DNA of 64,000 bases from Erinaceus europaeus (GCF_950295315.1 NW_026647188.1:434001-498000); one strand, 5' to 3'. Counted from the stretch's first letter, positions 1-11,505 are shown. The notes: a model not told the origin generated them from the sequence alone. Numbers and translations: made by a program.

Positions 1-1380
1 TTTCTCATATAGACTCAGATTAATAATTTGATCAGTTTTTTCAGAAATGCATTTCTTTAGATCATGCTCAGAGGTATATTTATCTTTTAAAATATTTTTT
101 ATGAGATGCCTGATTTTATATATATGGAGACAGAGGCAAAGGCAAGGACAGAGAAACAGAGACGGCATACCCAGCACCCATCTGGCTGGAATGATTCCCT
201 AAACTCTCTCCCCTCTCTCCAACCAAGGAGATGTCCTCATCCCTACTCCCTGCCTGTCCTGGGACCCTCTGCCTAGTAATTACCACCTCAGTTTTTTGCC
301 TAGTTAACATGAATTCTAGATCATTTGAGACATGGTCTCTACTCTTGAAAGTTGCTCACACTTTCAAGGCATTTACTCCTCGCCCCTACAATAAGGAGCA
401 CTTTGACTGCTATGTGGATACAATATATTTCCTTGCAAGAAAATATTTTAAACTATGATCCATATTTAAACTTGATTTGCAAAGAGCTGAATTTGCTAGA
501 ATATATATCTCTCATTTACAAGGAAACAGTCACACTGCAAGAAGAAATACAAGTGTTGACATTAGTCTTTTAAACATATATTGTTCTTATGCATTCAGTT
601 AAAGAGTTACTGAAATCAGCAATGTTTACTCTCCAACCATAGTGAAGTCTGTGGAGCTAAAAGAATTTATATTTTTAGTTGATTCATTCTTTGTGAACCT
701 TAGGGAAGCTAAAAACAAGTTTTCTTCAAGTAGATCTTGTGAAAGGTGGGTTGTAACTCCAGTTTTTTTTTTTTAATTCAAGGTTCCTGCACAGCATTAG
801 ATGTGTCTGACTTCTAAGGAAAATGAGACTCCAGACACATTGATGGGTAAGTGTCAAGATATTCTAAGTTAGGATGGTTAGATTTAAAATAGCAGTTCAA
901 AACTCTCTCAATAGCTGCTGTTTAGTATTAAGCTTAATTGTCTTCACACATTTCATCCATCCTGACCAGCCCTTACTGTGGCACAAAAGTCAAACCTGAC
1001 TTCCTAAAAGTTTTCTTTAATACACTGAAGAATATACCAATTTGTAAATCTTGGGAACAATATAGTTGTTGGGTCTTTCTATTCATTTTGTCATCACAGT
1101 GTAATTTGTTTTAGGTAAAATACTTAATTAAAATAATGAAAATAGAAAACAGGCATTGTACAATGTAAAGGCATCAATACCCCTGTCCCAAATTCACCTG
1201 TTCCCAGTGTCTTTTTCATCCCCTTTCCACATTTTCGGCTACATGTTCTCAGGAAAAAAAAAACACCTCAGACCTGCACCTCTGCACCTCTAGCCATGCT
1301 TGATGGTTGCTAGCCAGAGAGGTGAAGTCTTCTCTCTATTTTTTTTTCACCAAGAAGTGCTGTCTTGAAAAAATGTTTTG
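1..1380. other. AT-rich unique sequence, no gene seen
   Basis: No recognisable coding exon, RNA gene or repeat body. ORFs here are short and lack family features. There is a purine-rich run near 120-165 and homopolymer A/T runs near 760-775 and 1253-1264. Confidence 0.5.
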
Positions 1381-1383
1381 AGA

Positions 1384-1600
1384 GAGAGGCTGGGTGGTGG
1401 CACACCCATTTGAGAGCACATGTTACAATGCTAAAGGACTCAGGTTCAAGCCCCTGTTCCCCACCTACAGGGGGAAAGCTTCATGAGTGGCGAAGCTGTG
1501 CTGCAGGTATCTTCCTGCATATCACCCCTTTCCCTCTCAATTTTTGGCTGTCTTTATCCCATCAATAAATAAATAAAGATAATAAAAATTTAAAAAACAT
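1384..1600 (+). repeat. SINE type B
   Basis: The copy starts with GGCTGGGTGGTGGCACACC, carries a B-box-like CAGGTTCAAGCCCC, then a CCCCACCTACAGGGGGAAAGC body and a CT-rich segment, and ends in an AATAAATAAATAAAG tail. This is a tRNA-derived retroposon, diverged from its neighbours. Confidence 0.8.
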
Positions 1601-1608
1601 ATATGTTG

Positions 1609-1873
1609 AGGGGGCTGGCGCTGTACCCTGTTAAGTACACATAGTAGTCAGCACAAGGACCTATGCAAGAATCAAGGTTTATCCCACTCCCCACTTCAGG
1701 GGGGTTGCTTCACAATAGTGGAAGCTGGTCTGCAGTTGTGTCCATCTTTCTCCCTCTCTCTCCACTCGCAATTTCTGTATTATCCAATAAAATTAAAAAA
1801 TAGGCCGCCAGAAAATGTGGATTCTTATTAAGCCCAAGGAATAAATAACCCTGGAGGCAAAAAAAAAAAACAG
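1609..1873 (+). repeat. SINE (type A/B mosaic), old copy
   Basis: The head GGGGCTGGCGCTGTACCCTG is followed by a weak B box, a CCACTTCAGGGGGGTTGC body and a CT-rich run. The 3' part, with GTGGATTC and AATAACCCTGGAGG before an A-run, is the type A 3' end. It directly follows the 1384-1600 SINE. Confidence 0.75.
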
Positions 1874-2487
1874 GAAAAGAAAAAAAACGTTAATCGATTT
1901 ATTCATTTACTTCACTAATCATGTCTTTCTTTCTTGATGTTTAAAGAAATACAGATTACACTCTCTATTCCTCACAACTTTTTATTTTCAGTATGGGATT
2001 CCGCTAGTCTATTTATTTATTTATTCCTTTTGGTTGCCCTTGCTAGTATATTTCTTTACAAAAAAGGCCCTTGTATTTCTGAGACTCCTTTCAAATGAGG
2101 TCACACCTCTGAGTCTACACAGAAGTATTTCTTGAACCCCGGTTCCATGGCAAAATGTCCTCAGCATTTGAACATAGCGAGAGGCTAGTGTTCAGGCTCA
2201 GGTGTTCATGTGCTGAACGCCTGCACTTGGTGTTTCTCAGACTGAGTTTCCAGCCCTCTTAGTGATGTGCATTTACAGTCCAAGTTAAATTCTCAAGAAG
2301 ATCAAAATGGAAAGAGACTTTCCTCTCTATACCTCAGAAATGAGCTCCATTTCCCAGACTGCGAGCTAGAGCACTGTCAGAGGACTGTGAGCTGCTTAGT
2401 GCAGCATCCTCAGTGCCCATCTGCCAGGAGCCATTTCTCTGCTTAATAGATGATAAGCTTTGAGACAATGGAATCCCTGGAGACAAG

Positions 2488-2795
2488 TGTTAATTCCCCC
2501 CTGGGCAGGCCATTTTCCCTCAGGTAAACCATTTATCAGTAATCAAGTGAGTCAACACACAGTTTGGTTTCTGCCATTTGTTGCAAGGAACATTCTGCTT
2601 TGAAGTTTGCTCCCCCTCCCCCTCCTCCAGCATTCCCTCTCCTTCCCTAAAGCCTTATAATGCCTGTGAACACAATCAAATTTTGCAGCTTGATCAGAAA
2701 CCTGTCTTGCTGTCGTTCTTCGTGTCTCGTGTCCCTTTCATTGTAGGTTTTTTAGGTTCCTAGCCCCTGTTCACCGCCCATCGGTCGGGGCACCC
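2488..2795 (+). mobile_element. LTR fragment, ERVK-like
   Basis: The segment holds GCAGCTTGATCAGAAACCTG, then TCGTTCTTCGTGTCTCGTGTC and a U5-like end with CGGTCGGGGCA. That layout is familiar from betaretrovirus-like (class II) mammalian LTRs. A degenerate poly(A) signal (AATCAAA near 2678) precedes it. The 5' boundary (TGTTAATTCC, 2488) is a guess and no duplicated target site was verified. No internal retroviral genes lie beside it, so it would be a solo or truncated LTR. Confidence 0.5.
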
Positions 2796-2879
2796 ATCCA
2801 GAATGACGTTCTGCAACTTTCTTTCCTTCTCCTCCTCTTCCTTTCTCTACTCTCTCTCTTTCTCTCATTAAGAAATGAA

Positions 2880-3080
2880 CCGTCCCACCTACAAAGGAGT
2901 CACTTCACAGGTGGTGAAGCAGGTCTGCAGGTGTCTGTCCTTCTCTCCCCCTCTCTGTCTTCCCCTCCTCTCTCCATTTCTCTATCCTATCCAACAATGA
3001 CAACATCAACAATAATAACTACTACAACAATAAAAACAACAAGGGCAAGAAAAAGGAAATAAATAAATAAATAATTTAAA
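2880..3080 (+). repeat. SINE type A, 5'-truncated
   Basis: It starts inside the body (CCACCTACAAAGGAGTCAC), continues with GTGAAGCAGGTCTGCAGGTG and the CT-rich block, and ends with CAACAATAAAAACAACAAGG and AAATAAATAAATAA. The tRNA-like head is missing. Confidence 0.85.
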
Positions 3081-3589
3081 ATGTCTTTAAGAAAACATTT
3101 TAGGAAAAAAAAAGAAAAAGAAATGTACCACATTTTTAAAACTCAAATCCACACCACAGCAAACTGTCTTTCTCTAATTTGGGAAGGGCAAGGGAAAGCA
3201 ATCCTAAGCATGAAGTACTAGCCACTGTTTTTATGCACAGTTACTCCCTGTGTCAGCTCTGGCTTTGTACTTGGCTTCTGAGTTTTCAGTCCCCTGTGTT
3301 CTCTCTTTGGTGACTTCATGGGCTGGGAGGAGCAGTGGGATGGGAGCATAGAGCAAGGTGCCTGCTGTTCTTTTGTAGCCCTGACAAGGAGAAGGACACT
3401 CTAGGACTGGCACAGAGCTCCCACAGCAAAGTTCATTTTATTGTGTAGGAAGCCCCAGGTTCACACCCTAGGTGCACATCAGATTAGCTCAAACAGCACA
3501 GAGGGGAGACTCCATGATCAGTGGAGGCTTGCAGTGAGCCTGGATCTCTTATCTCAAAACCTCTGTCTCTCTCTCTATTTCTCTGCCTC

Positions 3590-3892
3590 CAGGGCTATTG
3601 CTGGGGCTCTGTGCCCTGCACTATGAATCCACTGCTCCTAGAGGCTATTTTCCTCTTTTGTTGCTCTTGTTCTTTATTGTTATTATAATAGTTTTTGTTA
3701 TTGCTATCATTGTTGTTAGACAGGACAGAGAGAAATCTAGTGAGGAGAGGAAGAGAGAGAGGGCAGAGAAAGACATACACCTTCAGACCCGCTTCTCCAC
3801 TTATGGGCCAGGGGCTCGAACCGGGATCCTTAGGCCAGTCCTAGAGCTTCACACCATGTGCACTTAACCTGCTGCACTAGCGCCCGGCCACC
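3590..3892 (-). repeat. SINE type A
   Basis: On the minus strand it reads from a GGCCGGGCGCTAGTGCAGC head near 3892, through GGTTCGAGCCCCTGGCCC, to a tail ending in the AATCCACTGCTCCTAGAGG region near 3640 and AGCAATAGCCCTGGAGG near 3590. Confidence 0.85.
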
Positions 3893-4156
3893 TTGTCTCT
3901 TTTTAAAGGATTCAAAAGAAAAGATCTTCTGGAATAGTGGGTCACAAGACATAGCAGTTAAGTAAATAATAAAAGAAAAGAAACATTTAAAGTCTCTTAG
4001 ACTGACCTCATGTGTCAGTATAGTGAGCAGAGCAATTCCACACAATGCGTTGCAGTTATTTAATCACAGCAGCCATCAGTGTTCCTACCTTCATTTGTTT
4101 GACTCCTTAACAGATCTCTGTAAAGGAACAGTTTAGAAGGGCAATGCAAGTTTACA

Positions 4157-4350
4157 GGCAGTGGCATATCTGGTAGAGCGCACAGATTACAGTGCACAAG
4201 CATCCAGGTTCAAGTCCCTAGCCCCCACCTGCAACAGGGAACCTTGATGGATAGTGAAACAGAACTACAGGCTCCAGTCTATCTCTCTACCCCCCTATCT
4301 CTCCTCTCAATATCTCTTATCTTTATTCACAAGAAATAGTAAATCAAATC
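4157..4350 (+). repeat. SINE type B, diverged
   Basis: The head GGCAGTGGCATATCTGGTAG, a B-box-like CAGGTTCAAGTCCC, a CCCCCACCTGCAACAGGGAA body and a CT-rich 3' part. The tail is poor in A, as in an older copy. Confidence 0.75.
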
Positions 4351-4584
4351 TTTTCTAAAGAAGGACACATTTAGTGTCAGAACTGACAAATAATCTGCCA
4401 TAGATATAAAGCTCTCAATGGTATTGGGCATGGATGAGCAGGAGTGTTCTCAGGCAGGATCCTATCAGAAGTTACTAATGGGCCCAGGAGAAGAGCCCTC
4501 GTACTGCACAGTTGCCTGCTTTTCCTGTGCCAGATCCAGGTTCAAGCTTAATCCTCATCACATGATGGAAATAATTGTCAGTGT

Positions 4585-4665
4585 TGTGTTGCTGCTTTTC
4601 TCTCTCTCCCTCTCCCTCTCCCTATCTTTATCTTTCTCCCTCTCTCTCTGCTATCCTGTAACTCA
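4585..4665. repeat. CT-rich low-complexity tract
   Basis: Repeated CTCTCC and CTTTCTC units. It produces a serine/leucine-only reading frame that is not a real protein. Confidence 0.85.
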
Positions 4666-4669
4666 GTGG

Positions 4670-4898
4670 AGCTGGTTACTGGCACCATGAATTCACTGGT
4701 CCTGTCAGTCATTTTCCTTTTTTTTTTTTTGTCTATTTTATTGAATAAAGATATATTGGAGGGGAAAAAAGAGAATAGAGAATGATAGACACCTGCAGCG
4801 TGTTTCATCTCTAAGCATGTTGGGAACTTGGACTCAAACCCAGATCCTTGCACATGGTCATGTGTGCACTCAGCCTGGTGCCCCACCTCCCAGCCTCT
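4670..4898 (-). repeat. SINE type B
   Basis: On the minus strand it runs from GGCTGGGAGGTGGGGCACC (near 4898) through CATGTGCAAGGATCTGGG and the CACCTGCAG-like body to an A/T-rich tail near 4720, then a GACAGGACCAGTGAATTC-like end. An 11-bp T run near 4719 corresponds to its A-rich part. Confidence 0.7.
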
Positions 4899-5285
4899 TG
4901 TTGTTATTTTTGATCTATCTCCCTCCTCTACTGGAAGAAAGACAAACCCAGTGCAATGTCACCCCAGATATCACGTAATATAAAGTTCCTATTGCACCCT
5001 GTACCAAGGGATGTCTGCATTCTAAGCAAGGGAACCTGGGAAGCCTGCTCCCATGGACTCAGCAATTTCTATGCCTGGGCACCTGCTTTCTGTAGGGTTT
5101 CCCTGGCTGAGTGCAGTGATCCTCCCACAGACACAGTGGCTCCATCCTGAGGCCCAGTGGGAGGACCTAAGGCACCATGTGGGCACTAGCTTAAGGTGAG
5201 TTGGCCCGATTTGTACCATTCTTCAGCCTGAGTCTGCATGTTGACTGTTCTCGCTGTAGGGCATCAACAAGACTGTGGATAGGAA

Positions 5286-5397
5286 ATGAGTGAGCTGCCA
5301 ACTATTGAGCTGCTGAGCCGGAGACCACAAGACTCCACTTCTGTCCCCATCATCGCAGAGCCCTGCCATCTGGAGCAGACCTCTGAGGAGAACTCAG
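5286..5397 (+). CDS. candidate first coding exon, unrecognised
   Basis: An ATG at 5286 opens 37 codons plus one base (MSELPTIELL, then SRRPQDSTSVPIIAEP, ending in SEENS) and meets a consensus donor, CAG|GTCAGT, at 5398. An acceptor-like GCTGTAG precedes it at about 5251-5258. The peptide is polar and of normal composition for an exon. I do not recognise the family and found no partner exon nearby. It could be chance: short open stretches next to GT are common. Confidence 0.3.
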
Positions 5398-5399
5398 GT

Positions 5400-6200
5400 C
5401 AGTGTGTCCTCAGGCCCAGACACTGAGTAGGAACCAGCAGGGAGCACTGGTGAACCCCAGCCATTCTGCAAGTGTCCCCTCTGGGCCCATGACTGCCATC
5501 CTGATGTGGCTCCTGACATTGAAAGCCACCTGTAGGGGTGAGGGGGTGGTACAGGCAGGGACCAAGACCCACCCACAGTCCAACTTGGGGACACTTCCTG
5601 TTGTGAAATCAGACCCAACTCACTGCTAGGGAGGGTGTTTATTTTTCCGTGGCTGTAGGTAGATAGTGGCTCCTCCTCTTTGTCTCTGGAGCCTCTCTCA
5701 CACAGGACTCTGTCTCTGTGCACTGTGTCTCTTACCAGACCAGAGTGCAAGAAAGTGAAATGTATACATATCATAAATCCTCGCATTTCCCCTTGTAAAG
5801 GGCCCAGGGATTTGTACTCAGTCTTCATGCTGGGGAACATGTACTCTCTGTTATCCCAGATTCACCCTGGTCCCTTTTGGAATTTCTGAAAGCAGCAAGG
5901 TGTTCATCACCTCCTGTTCATGAAAGGCTCAGGCTGTAGCTAGAGGACCAACAAGTCCAGGCTCCCACAGTGGATTAAGTTCAGACATCACAGAATATTA
6001 AGGGAGCCATTGTGTTAAAACCTTGGCTGTTCAACTTCAGTTGAGAAGTCACTATAAACAACCTGTCTGCATTGCCTGTCCTGACCAGTCTGAACACTTG
6101 CTAGAGTCTGCTGGTGACTGGTAACTTTGCAATAGTTACTCAACTCACACAGGGTAGCAAAGGGTATTGATGAGGTGCTTTCTGGTCATAAATACATGTG
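5400..6200. other. unique sequence, no gene assigned
   Basis: Mixed-composition DNA with a minus-strand ORF of 148 codons (5394-5840) that has no domain, no coding bias I can recognise and no splice context. Confidence 0.45.
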
Positions 6201-6207
6201 GCAGTAT

Positions 6208-6270
6208 ACAAATATATATATATATATAGAGAGAGAGAGAGGAAGAGAGAGAGGGAGAGGGAGAGAGACA
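6208..6270. repeat. (TA)n/(GA)n microsatellite
   Basis: An ATATATATATATATAT run (about 6212-6228) passes directly into GAGAGAGAGAGAGGA repeats. Confidence 0.95.
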
Positions 6271-6574
6271 TGAAGGAGGGAAGAGAAGGAAAGTATAAAA
6301 AAACAAAAGAAATGAGAACTAAGGAACAATCTGGCCCATTTGATGTCAAAGAGAGGAATCTGACTGATCCCCACTAAAGAGAGACCAGGTGGCAGTGCTG
6401 GCCTTGTGATTGCAGACAGATAGACACTGTGTCACAGAGGGACTGTGGGCCCTTTCCCACATTGGAAGCCCAGAGCGGGCCAGTCAGAGTCAATGTTACA
6501 TTAGAAGCATTTGAATGAAATGTTGGTGTCAGGTAAGTTGAGACAGCAATGCCTTCTAGCTGTGGGAAATACAC

Positions 6575-6581
6575 ATACACA

Positions 6582-6618
<37 letters not shown>

Positions 6619-6634
6619 GCGCACGAGCGCGCGC
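6575..6634. repeat. (CA)n microsatellite passing into CG alternation
   Basis: About 40 bases of alternating CA are followed by GCGCGCACGAGCGCGCGCCC. The whole tract is alternating purine-pyrimidine. ORFs reported across it on both strands are low-complexity His/Thr or Val/Cys runs. Confidence 0.95.
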
Positions 6635-6784
6635 CCAACTTAGGCACACACAGAAAGGAAATAAGCAGAGGAATTAAAAAACTGCCATGCAAAAGGAGAC
6701 AAATAGGTCTCCAAAGTGATGAGTGCACAGGTGGGTCCAAATCCGGGAGCAACCCCGAAGGTTAACAGAGGGGAGTGTTTTAAA

Positions 6785-6958
6785 TGCTTGTGGTCCATAT
6801 ACACAAGGGAAGTCTACTCACCCATTGAAGATGGAGAAATCATCCTCTTGCGTCCTGCTGTATGGAACTTCAGGTGGCCATGTTTAGTACCATTTGTTGG
6901 AAGGAGAAAGATGAGTATTTGGCAATCTCACTTATAGATGGAACTTAAGAAATAAGGA
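6785..6958 (+). mobile_element. L1 3'-end fragment, old
   Basis: GGTCCATATACACAAGGGAA, ACTCACCCATTGAAGATGG, TCTCACTTATAGATGGAACT and TAAGAAATAA follow the order of the end of L1 ORF2 and the start of the 3' UTR (compare 52339-52440 in this window). It is strongly diverged and joined to the SINE at 6961. Confidence 0.6.
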
Positions 6959-6960
6959 AG

Positions 6961-7172
6961 AGGTTCAAGGCCCTGGCTCCCCACCTGCAGGGGAGTCTCT
7001 TCACAGTCAGTGAAGCAATTCTGCCAGTGTCTATCTTTCTCTCCCCCTCTCTGTCTTCCCCTCCTCTCTCCATTTCTCTCTGTTGTATCCCACAACAACA
7101 TCAACATTAACTACAACAATAAAACAAAAAGGGCAACAAAAGGGAATAAACCAATAATTATATTTTTTAAAT
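6961..7172 (+). repeat. SINE type A, 5'-truncated
   Basis: It begins at GGTTCAAGGCCCTGGCTCC, continues with CCACCTGCAGGGGAGTCTC and the CT-rich block, and ends with AAAAGGGCAACAAAAGGGAA. Confidence 0.88.
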
Positions 7173-7995
7173 GCCCTTTCCCTTCATTTAAAAAAAATTA
7201 GCAAGAAAAAAGCCAGATACATGGCAGAATTTAGACTGGGCTTGGCCTGTTGCAACAAGACCAGGCCTTGTGCTGTAACAGGAAGAGGAAGAGTGGGTGC
7301 TGGAGATACCCACTCTGCCCAAGGGTGGCAGAAAGGCTAAGATGGCTGTGGAGTCAGTGTGCAGGTGACTGTCAGAGACGGGGAGAAATTGTGCCCACTT
7401 GATAACTACTATTTTTAAATCATTCTTTCTCAAGTAGAAAAAAAAACTGAAAGGAATTTTGAAGATTAACAATAGGCTGTTTTGAGTTGAGGTAGATTCA
7501 TAAACCAGTGTTTCAGAAATTGATATCTTCCCTTTTTCAAAATGTGTTGCAACACCTTGTCTTCCACCGGAGTCCACTGAACTCCCTGCACCCCATCTGC
7601 AGACTCTGGGGACTAAGCACTAAACTCTAGTTTTCCACACAAAGAACTTCTACTGTCCTTAATTTAAACTAGATTTTATGGACAGATGTTACTTTCCTAA
7701 TTCAGGTGGCTCACTTATGTATTGTTAGGATTAAACTGAAGTTATGTAGAATACAGTTTTTAGATCAGTATATAGTGCATAGTAATAACCTCTCAGTCAT
7801 TTATTTTTATTTCCCTAAATGTATTGTTCTTAATTTTACAAATACCTCATGTGTTTTAGATTTTGCCCATTTGGCTTTGGCTGGAATTCAATTACTCTGC
7901 CGGTCCTTGTCTCATCATCTAGTGGGTAACAACCTTTTCCAAAATGGGCCAGGGAGTGAGTTACTGTTGTTTCCTTTCTCTTAAAGTTAATAATA
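7173..7995. other. unique sequence, nothing recognised
   Basis: No repeat body or exon that I can support. The 129-codon minus ORF (7188-7577) includes a lysine/phenylalanine-rich stretch from A runs and shows no domain. Confidence 0.4.
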
Positions 7996-7996
7996 C

Positions 7997-8195
7997 CGGG
8001 TGGGGGAGAGAGCATAATGGTTATGCAAACAGAATCTCATGCCTGAGGCTCCTAAGTCCCAGGTTCAATCCCCCATGCCACCATAAGCCAGAACTGAGCA
8101 GTGCTCTGGTGTTTCTCTGTGTGTGTGTGTGTGTGTCTCTCTCTCTCTCTGCATTGCTCTCAAAAAATAAATAAAATTAATTTTAAAAAAAAGAT
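7997..8195 (+). repeat. SINE type C with GT/CT-rich tail
   Basis: GGGGGAGAGAGCATAATGG head, CAGGTTCAATCCCCCATGCC (B-box-like), CAGAACTGAGCAGTGCTCTG, then (GT)n(CT)n and an A-rich tail ending near 8193. This is the clearest copy of the short SINE type in the window. Confidence 0.85.
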
Positions 8196-9119
8196 TAGAA
8201 TACCATTCCAGGCACACATGAGAAAACTCCATTTATTCTGGACTATGAATGCCCTAACACAGTAAGGATTAATACTCTTCTGAAATCGCGTCTAGAAAGG
8301 TTTTGCAGTACATCTGGTGTCTCTGCTAGAATTATTTTATCTCCAAGAATTTAAAGTATTAACTTAGTGCTATTAGTCATAGGAAATATTCAAAGGCTGT
8401 AGCAATACAAAAACCATCCTTGATTAGGTAGCATCATGAATGAATCTCAGCTTGTAAGGAAGTGTGTATCTGTATATATACACAAACACATAGTTGTATG
8501 AGAAGTTTTTGCTAAGGAACTCAGTGTTCTAAGAAACATTTAAGATTGTTTTATGTACTGCATAATCCTGAAGTGTGAGGGCTTTATTTACATTTATGGT
8601 TTTTCATTCCATCAGTGAATGTCCCTCTCTAGTTAAGTGGAATTGAACTGCATTTATACTTCAAGCATTATTAACCTTGTGGATCTAGGACCTCCTGTAT
8701 GCTTGATTTCACCACTTCTAGGCTGCTTTTTTCATTCAGACAGAGGGACAAGAGAGGTGAAGAGAGACAGATGGTGTACTGACTACATTCAAACTTCTCC
8801 TGGTCCATTCTCTTCCCATGTAGGGCCAGGGCCCAATTCTGGGCAGCCTGCTCTACTTGGTGAACTATGTGTGTTAAAGGGTTCATTTTCCACATTATTT
8901 TAAACTGTTTTTCACAGGTAGCATTTGCAAAACAGTGTCTTGGAATGAGGATAGGTTGACTTTAGATGCCAGTTATAGGCATAGCTGCTCTTTACAAATT
9001 AGTGAAAATTCAGTTTTCTACATCATGGATATTACTTTTCTTTATTATAAATTCCCTTTTCTTTATTATTCCTCACTCCTTCTCTCTGTCTCTCTGTATT
9101 ATTTGCTTGTTTGTTTGTT

Positions 9120-9245
9120 TTACCAGAGCACTGCTCAACTCTGGCTCATTTTATGATGGTATGAGCTGCTGAGCCTGGGACTTTGGAGTGTCAGGTGTGA
9201 GAGTATTTTTGCAGAACCAATGTGCTCTCTACACCTGCTGGAACA
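9120..9245 (-). repeat. SINE type C, diverged
   Basis: On the plus strand it reads TACCAGAGCACTGCTCAACT, CTGAGCCTGGGACTTTGGAG, then a GCAGAACCAATGTGCTCTC head region. This is the reverse complement of the type C order. Confidence 0.7.
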
Positions 9246-9282
9246 GTGACTTCTTTGTGTCAATTTCTTCTCAAGAGAACAT

Positions 9283-9380
9283 ACCAGAGCATCATTCTGG
9301 CACATTCAGTGCTGGAACCAAATTCAGGATCCTCTGCTTGCAGGTCCTGCTTTCTGACTTCTGAGCTCCCTCCTGGGTCA
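9283..9380 (-). repeat. SINE type C, old copy
   Basis: CATACCAGAGCATCATTCTG, GTGCTGGAACCAAATTCAGG and GAGCTCCCTCCTGGGTC preserve the order of a reversed type C element with heavy divergence. Confidence 0.45.
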
Positions 9381-9404
9381 CAGTAATTCTGCTTTTAAAA
9401 ACAA

Positions 9405-9514
9405 CCAAAGCACCTCTGAGCTTTGCTTGTGGTCATGCCAGAGGTTCCACTGGGACTCCAGAGCCTCAGGCATGAAAACCTTTTGTATAACCACTATGAT
9501 GCCTCCCAGTCGCT
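9405..9514 (-). repeat. SINE type C
   Basis: GCACCTCTGAGCTTTGCTTG, GACTCCAGAGCCTCAGGCAT and TATAACCACTATGATGCCTC are the reversed body and head of a type C element. It is the third such fragment within 400 bp. Confidence 0.6.
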
Positions 9515-10660
9515 GCAGTTGTGTTTGCAAAATGGACTTGTAGCACCAAGGTTTGGTGCAGGGACCTGAAGGAGCAAGGAGCAGCCCTGAGTGCTGCCAT
9601 GTAGCTGTTGTGAGCTGAAGCTGGGTTTGGAGGTTAGTTTACCATGTCAGGAAAGCTTCATGGAACTCATTGAGACACCTGTGCTTTTCCTCCCTTTATG
9701 ATGCTTTCATCAAAGTCTAAGTGTTCTTTAAAGGAGGCTTGGTACTCTTCTCTTTTCAGACCCACTAGAATTCCTTTTGTCATGGTACTCTCAGCATCAT
9801 GACTGCCATTGGTTTGAAGCTCATCAGTAACTCTTTAGAATCACTGCTGCTTGAATGTTGCTAACATTATGCTTGTTTACACTTGAATTGTGGCTTCTGG
9901 TGGGCAGAAGATGTGTGCTTTCTTTCCTCTCTCAGAGGAAAAAGTCGTGTCTGATACTATGCAGTTGTAAAATCACTAGTAGCCACAAACAACTTTTCAT
10001 GCTTCTCTTTTCTGTTTTCATATTAGTATAAGTAGAGATTGCTCTGGCTCTGTGCATGTCTTTTTTCCTTCCCAAGGTATTTTCTGATTGAGTATGATAT
10101 GTAGTTATTTTCTGTTGTTTTCATTTTTATAACTTACAGGTTTAAATTTATTCTGCTTTGCAATGGCACTTAGTCTTCCTGAGTTAAAACTGCAAAAACT
10201 GTTTTAAAAAGACCAGAGGCATAAAGGAGGAAAATGATAGTTATAACTAAATATCTTTTTTAACATTTGTATTAGGGATTTAGTAATGCTTTATAAGATT
10301 ATAAGATGCACAGCCATGATGTGACACCAAACCTATTGCCAAAGTTCTGTACTGCTGTCCACAAGAGGAACAACCATAGTTTTCACAAAATCTTAGAAGT
10401 TAGCTTGGCTGCTGCTGTTTCTTTCACTTTTTTCCAAGTTCATTTGTTTCAGTTTTCTATATTCCTTGTCCAAAAGGACATGGTGCTATCTCTTTTTTTA
10501 AATTAGAAAATATTTTTCTATTAACTATATACCTGAAATTATTATTATTATTTATTATCACCAAGTTTATCAGTGGTGTGGTAGAATGAGTAATGGTCAT
10601 TATTTTTCTGTTTTATGGGTTAGAACAGAGATAAATTAAGAGGTGATTGGGAAGGAAAAA
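9515..10660. other. AT-rich unique sequence
   Basis: No exon or repeat body recognised. There is a short (ATT)n run near 10540. ORFs are under 70 codons. Confidence 0.45.
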
Positions 10661-10664
10661 AAGG

Positions 10665-11002
10665 AAGGGGACAGGTGTAGTGGGTTAAGAGCCCATGGTA
10701 GGAAGTTCATGGACCAGTTTAGGAATCTACGTTGGTGCCACCCACTCCCAACCTACAGAAGGGTCACTTTACATGGGGATGAAGCAGGTCTGCATGTGTC
10801 TGTGTTTCTCTCCCCCTCTCTGTCTTCTCCTCTCAATTTCTCTTTGTCCTGTCCAAAAACAATGACAGAAATAACAATAATATTAACTACAACAAAGATA
10901 AACAACAAGGGCAACAAAAGGAAAAAAATAGCCTCCAGGAACAGTGGATTTGTAGTACAGGCACTGAGCCCCAGCAATTATCTTGGGGGGTAATTAAATA
11001 AA
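10665..11002 (+). repeat. SINE type A
   Basis: GGACAGGTGTAGTGGGTTAAG head, CCTACAGAAGGGTCACTTTA body, CT-rich block, ACAACAAGGGCAACAAAAGG, then AGGAACAGTGGATTTGTAGT and GAGCCCCAGCAATTATCTTG. It is nearly full length with substitutions in the tRNA-like head. Confidence 0.85.
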
Positions 11003-11009
11003 AAGAGAA

Positions 11010-11140
11010 AAAAGGGAGAGATGGACTTTTAAACGTACTTCACCACTCATTAAACATTCTTCTTGCTGGTGGGGAGCAGGGGCTCAAACCCAGGTCCCTG
11101 TGTATGGTAAGAGCAGTGTCAGCTGTGTGCATCACCAGCC
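11010..11140 (-). repeat. SINE type B fragment
   Basis: CTTCACCACTCATTAAACAT, GGGGCTCAAACCCAGGTCCC and CAGCTGTGTGCATCACCAGC give the reversed body and head. Confidence 0.6.
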
Positions 11141-11289
11141 ATGCTCCATTCTAACATAGTTATCTAGTTGTCTGTTTTAGGTTGGTTCCATATTTTGACT
11201 TACCAACTATATAGCTATATAAGCATAGCTGTGTGTCTTGAGATTAGCATACAATTTAATATTAGAAATTAAAGTGCATATATATGTTT

Positions 11290-11505
11290 TTAACAGACTA
11301 TTTACTTATTATTGGACAGGGCAGAGAGAAATCTAGAGGGGTGGGGGAGATGGAGAAGGCGAGAGACAGAGAGGCACCTGCAGCCCCGCTTCACTGCTCT
11401 TGAAGCTTTCCCCACCTCAGGCAGAGACCAGAGGCTTGCACCTGGGTCATTGTGCACTGTAACATATGCGCTCAACCAGGTGTGCCACTGCCTGCACCCT
11501 AAAAA
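11290..11505 (-). repeat. SINE type B
   Basis: GGACAGGGCAGAGAGAAATC, GGCACCTGCAGCCCCGCTTC, CACCTGGGTCATTGTGCACT and GCTCAACCAGGTGTGCCACT give a reversed type B element from tail to head. Confidence 0.85.

Noticed and set aside
6501..6765. Overlapping ORFs across the CA repeat
   Set aside because: Low-complexity dipeptide runs on both strands.
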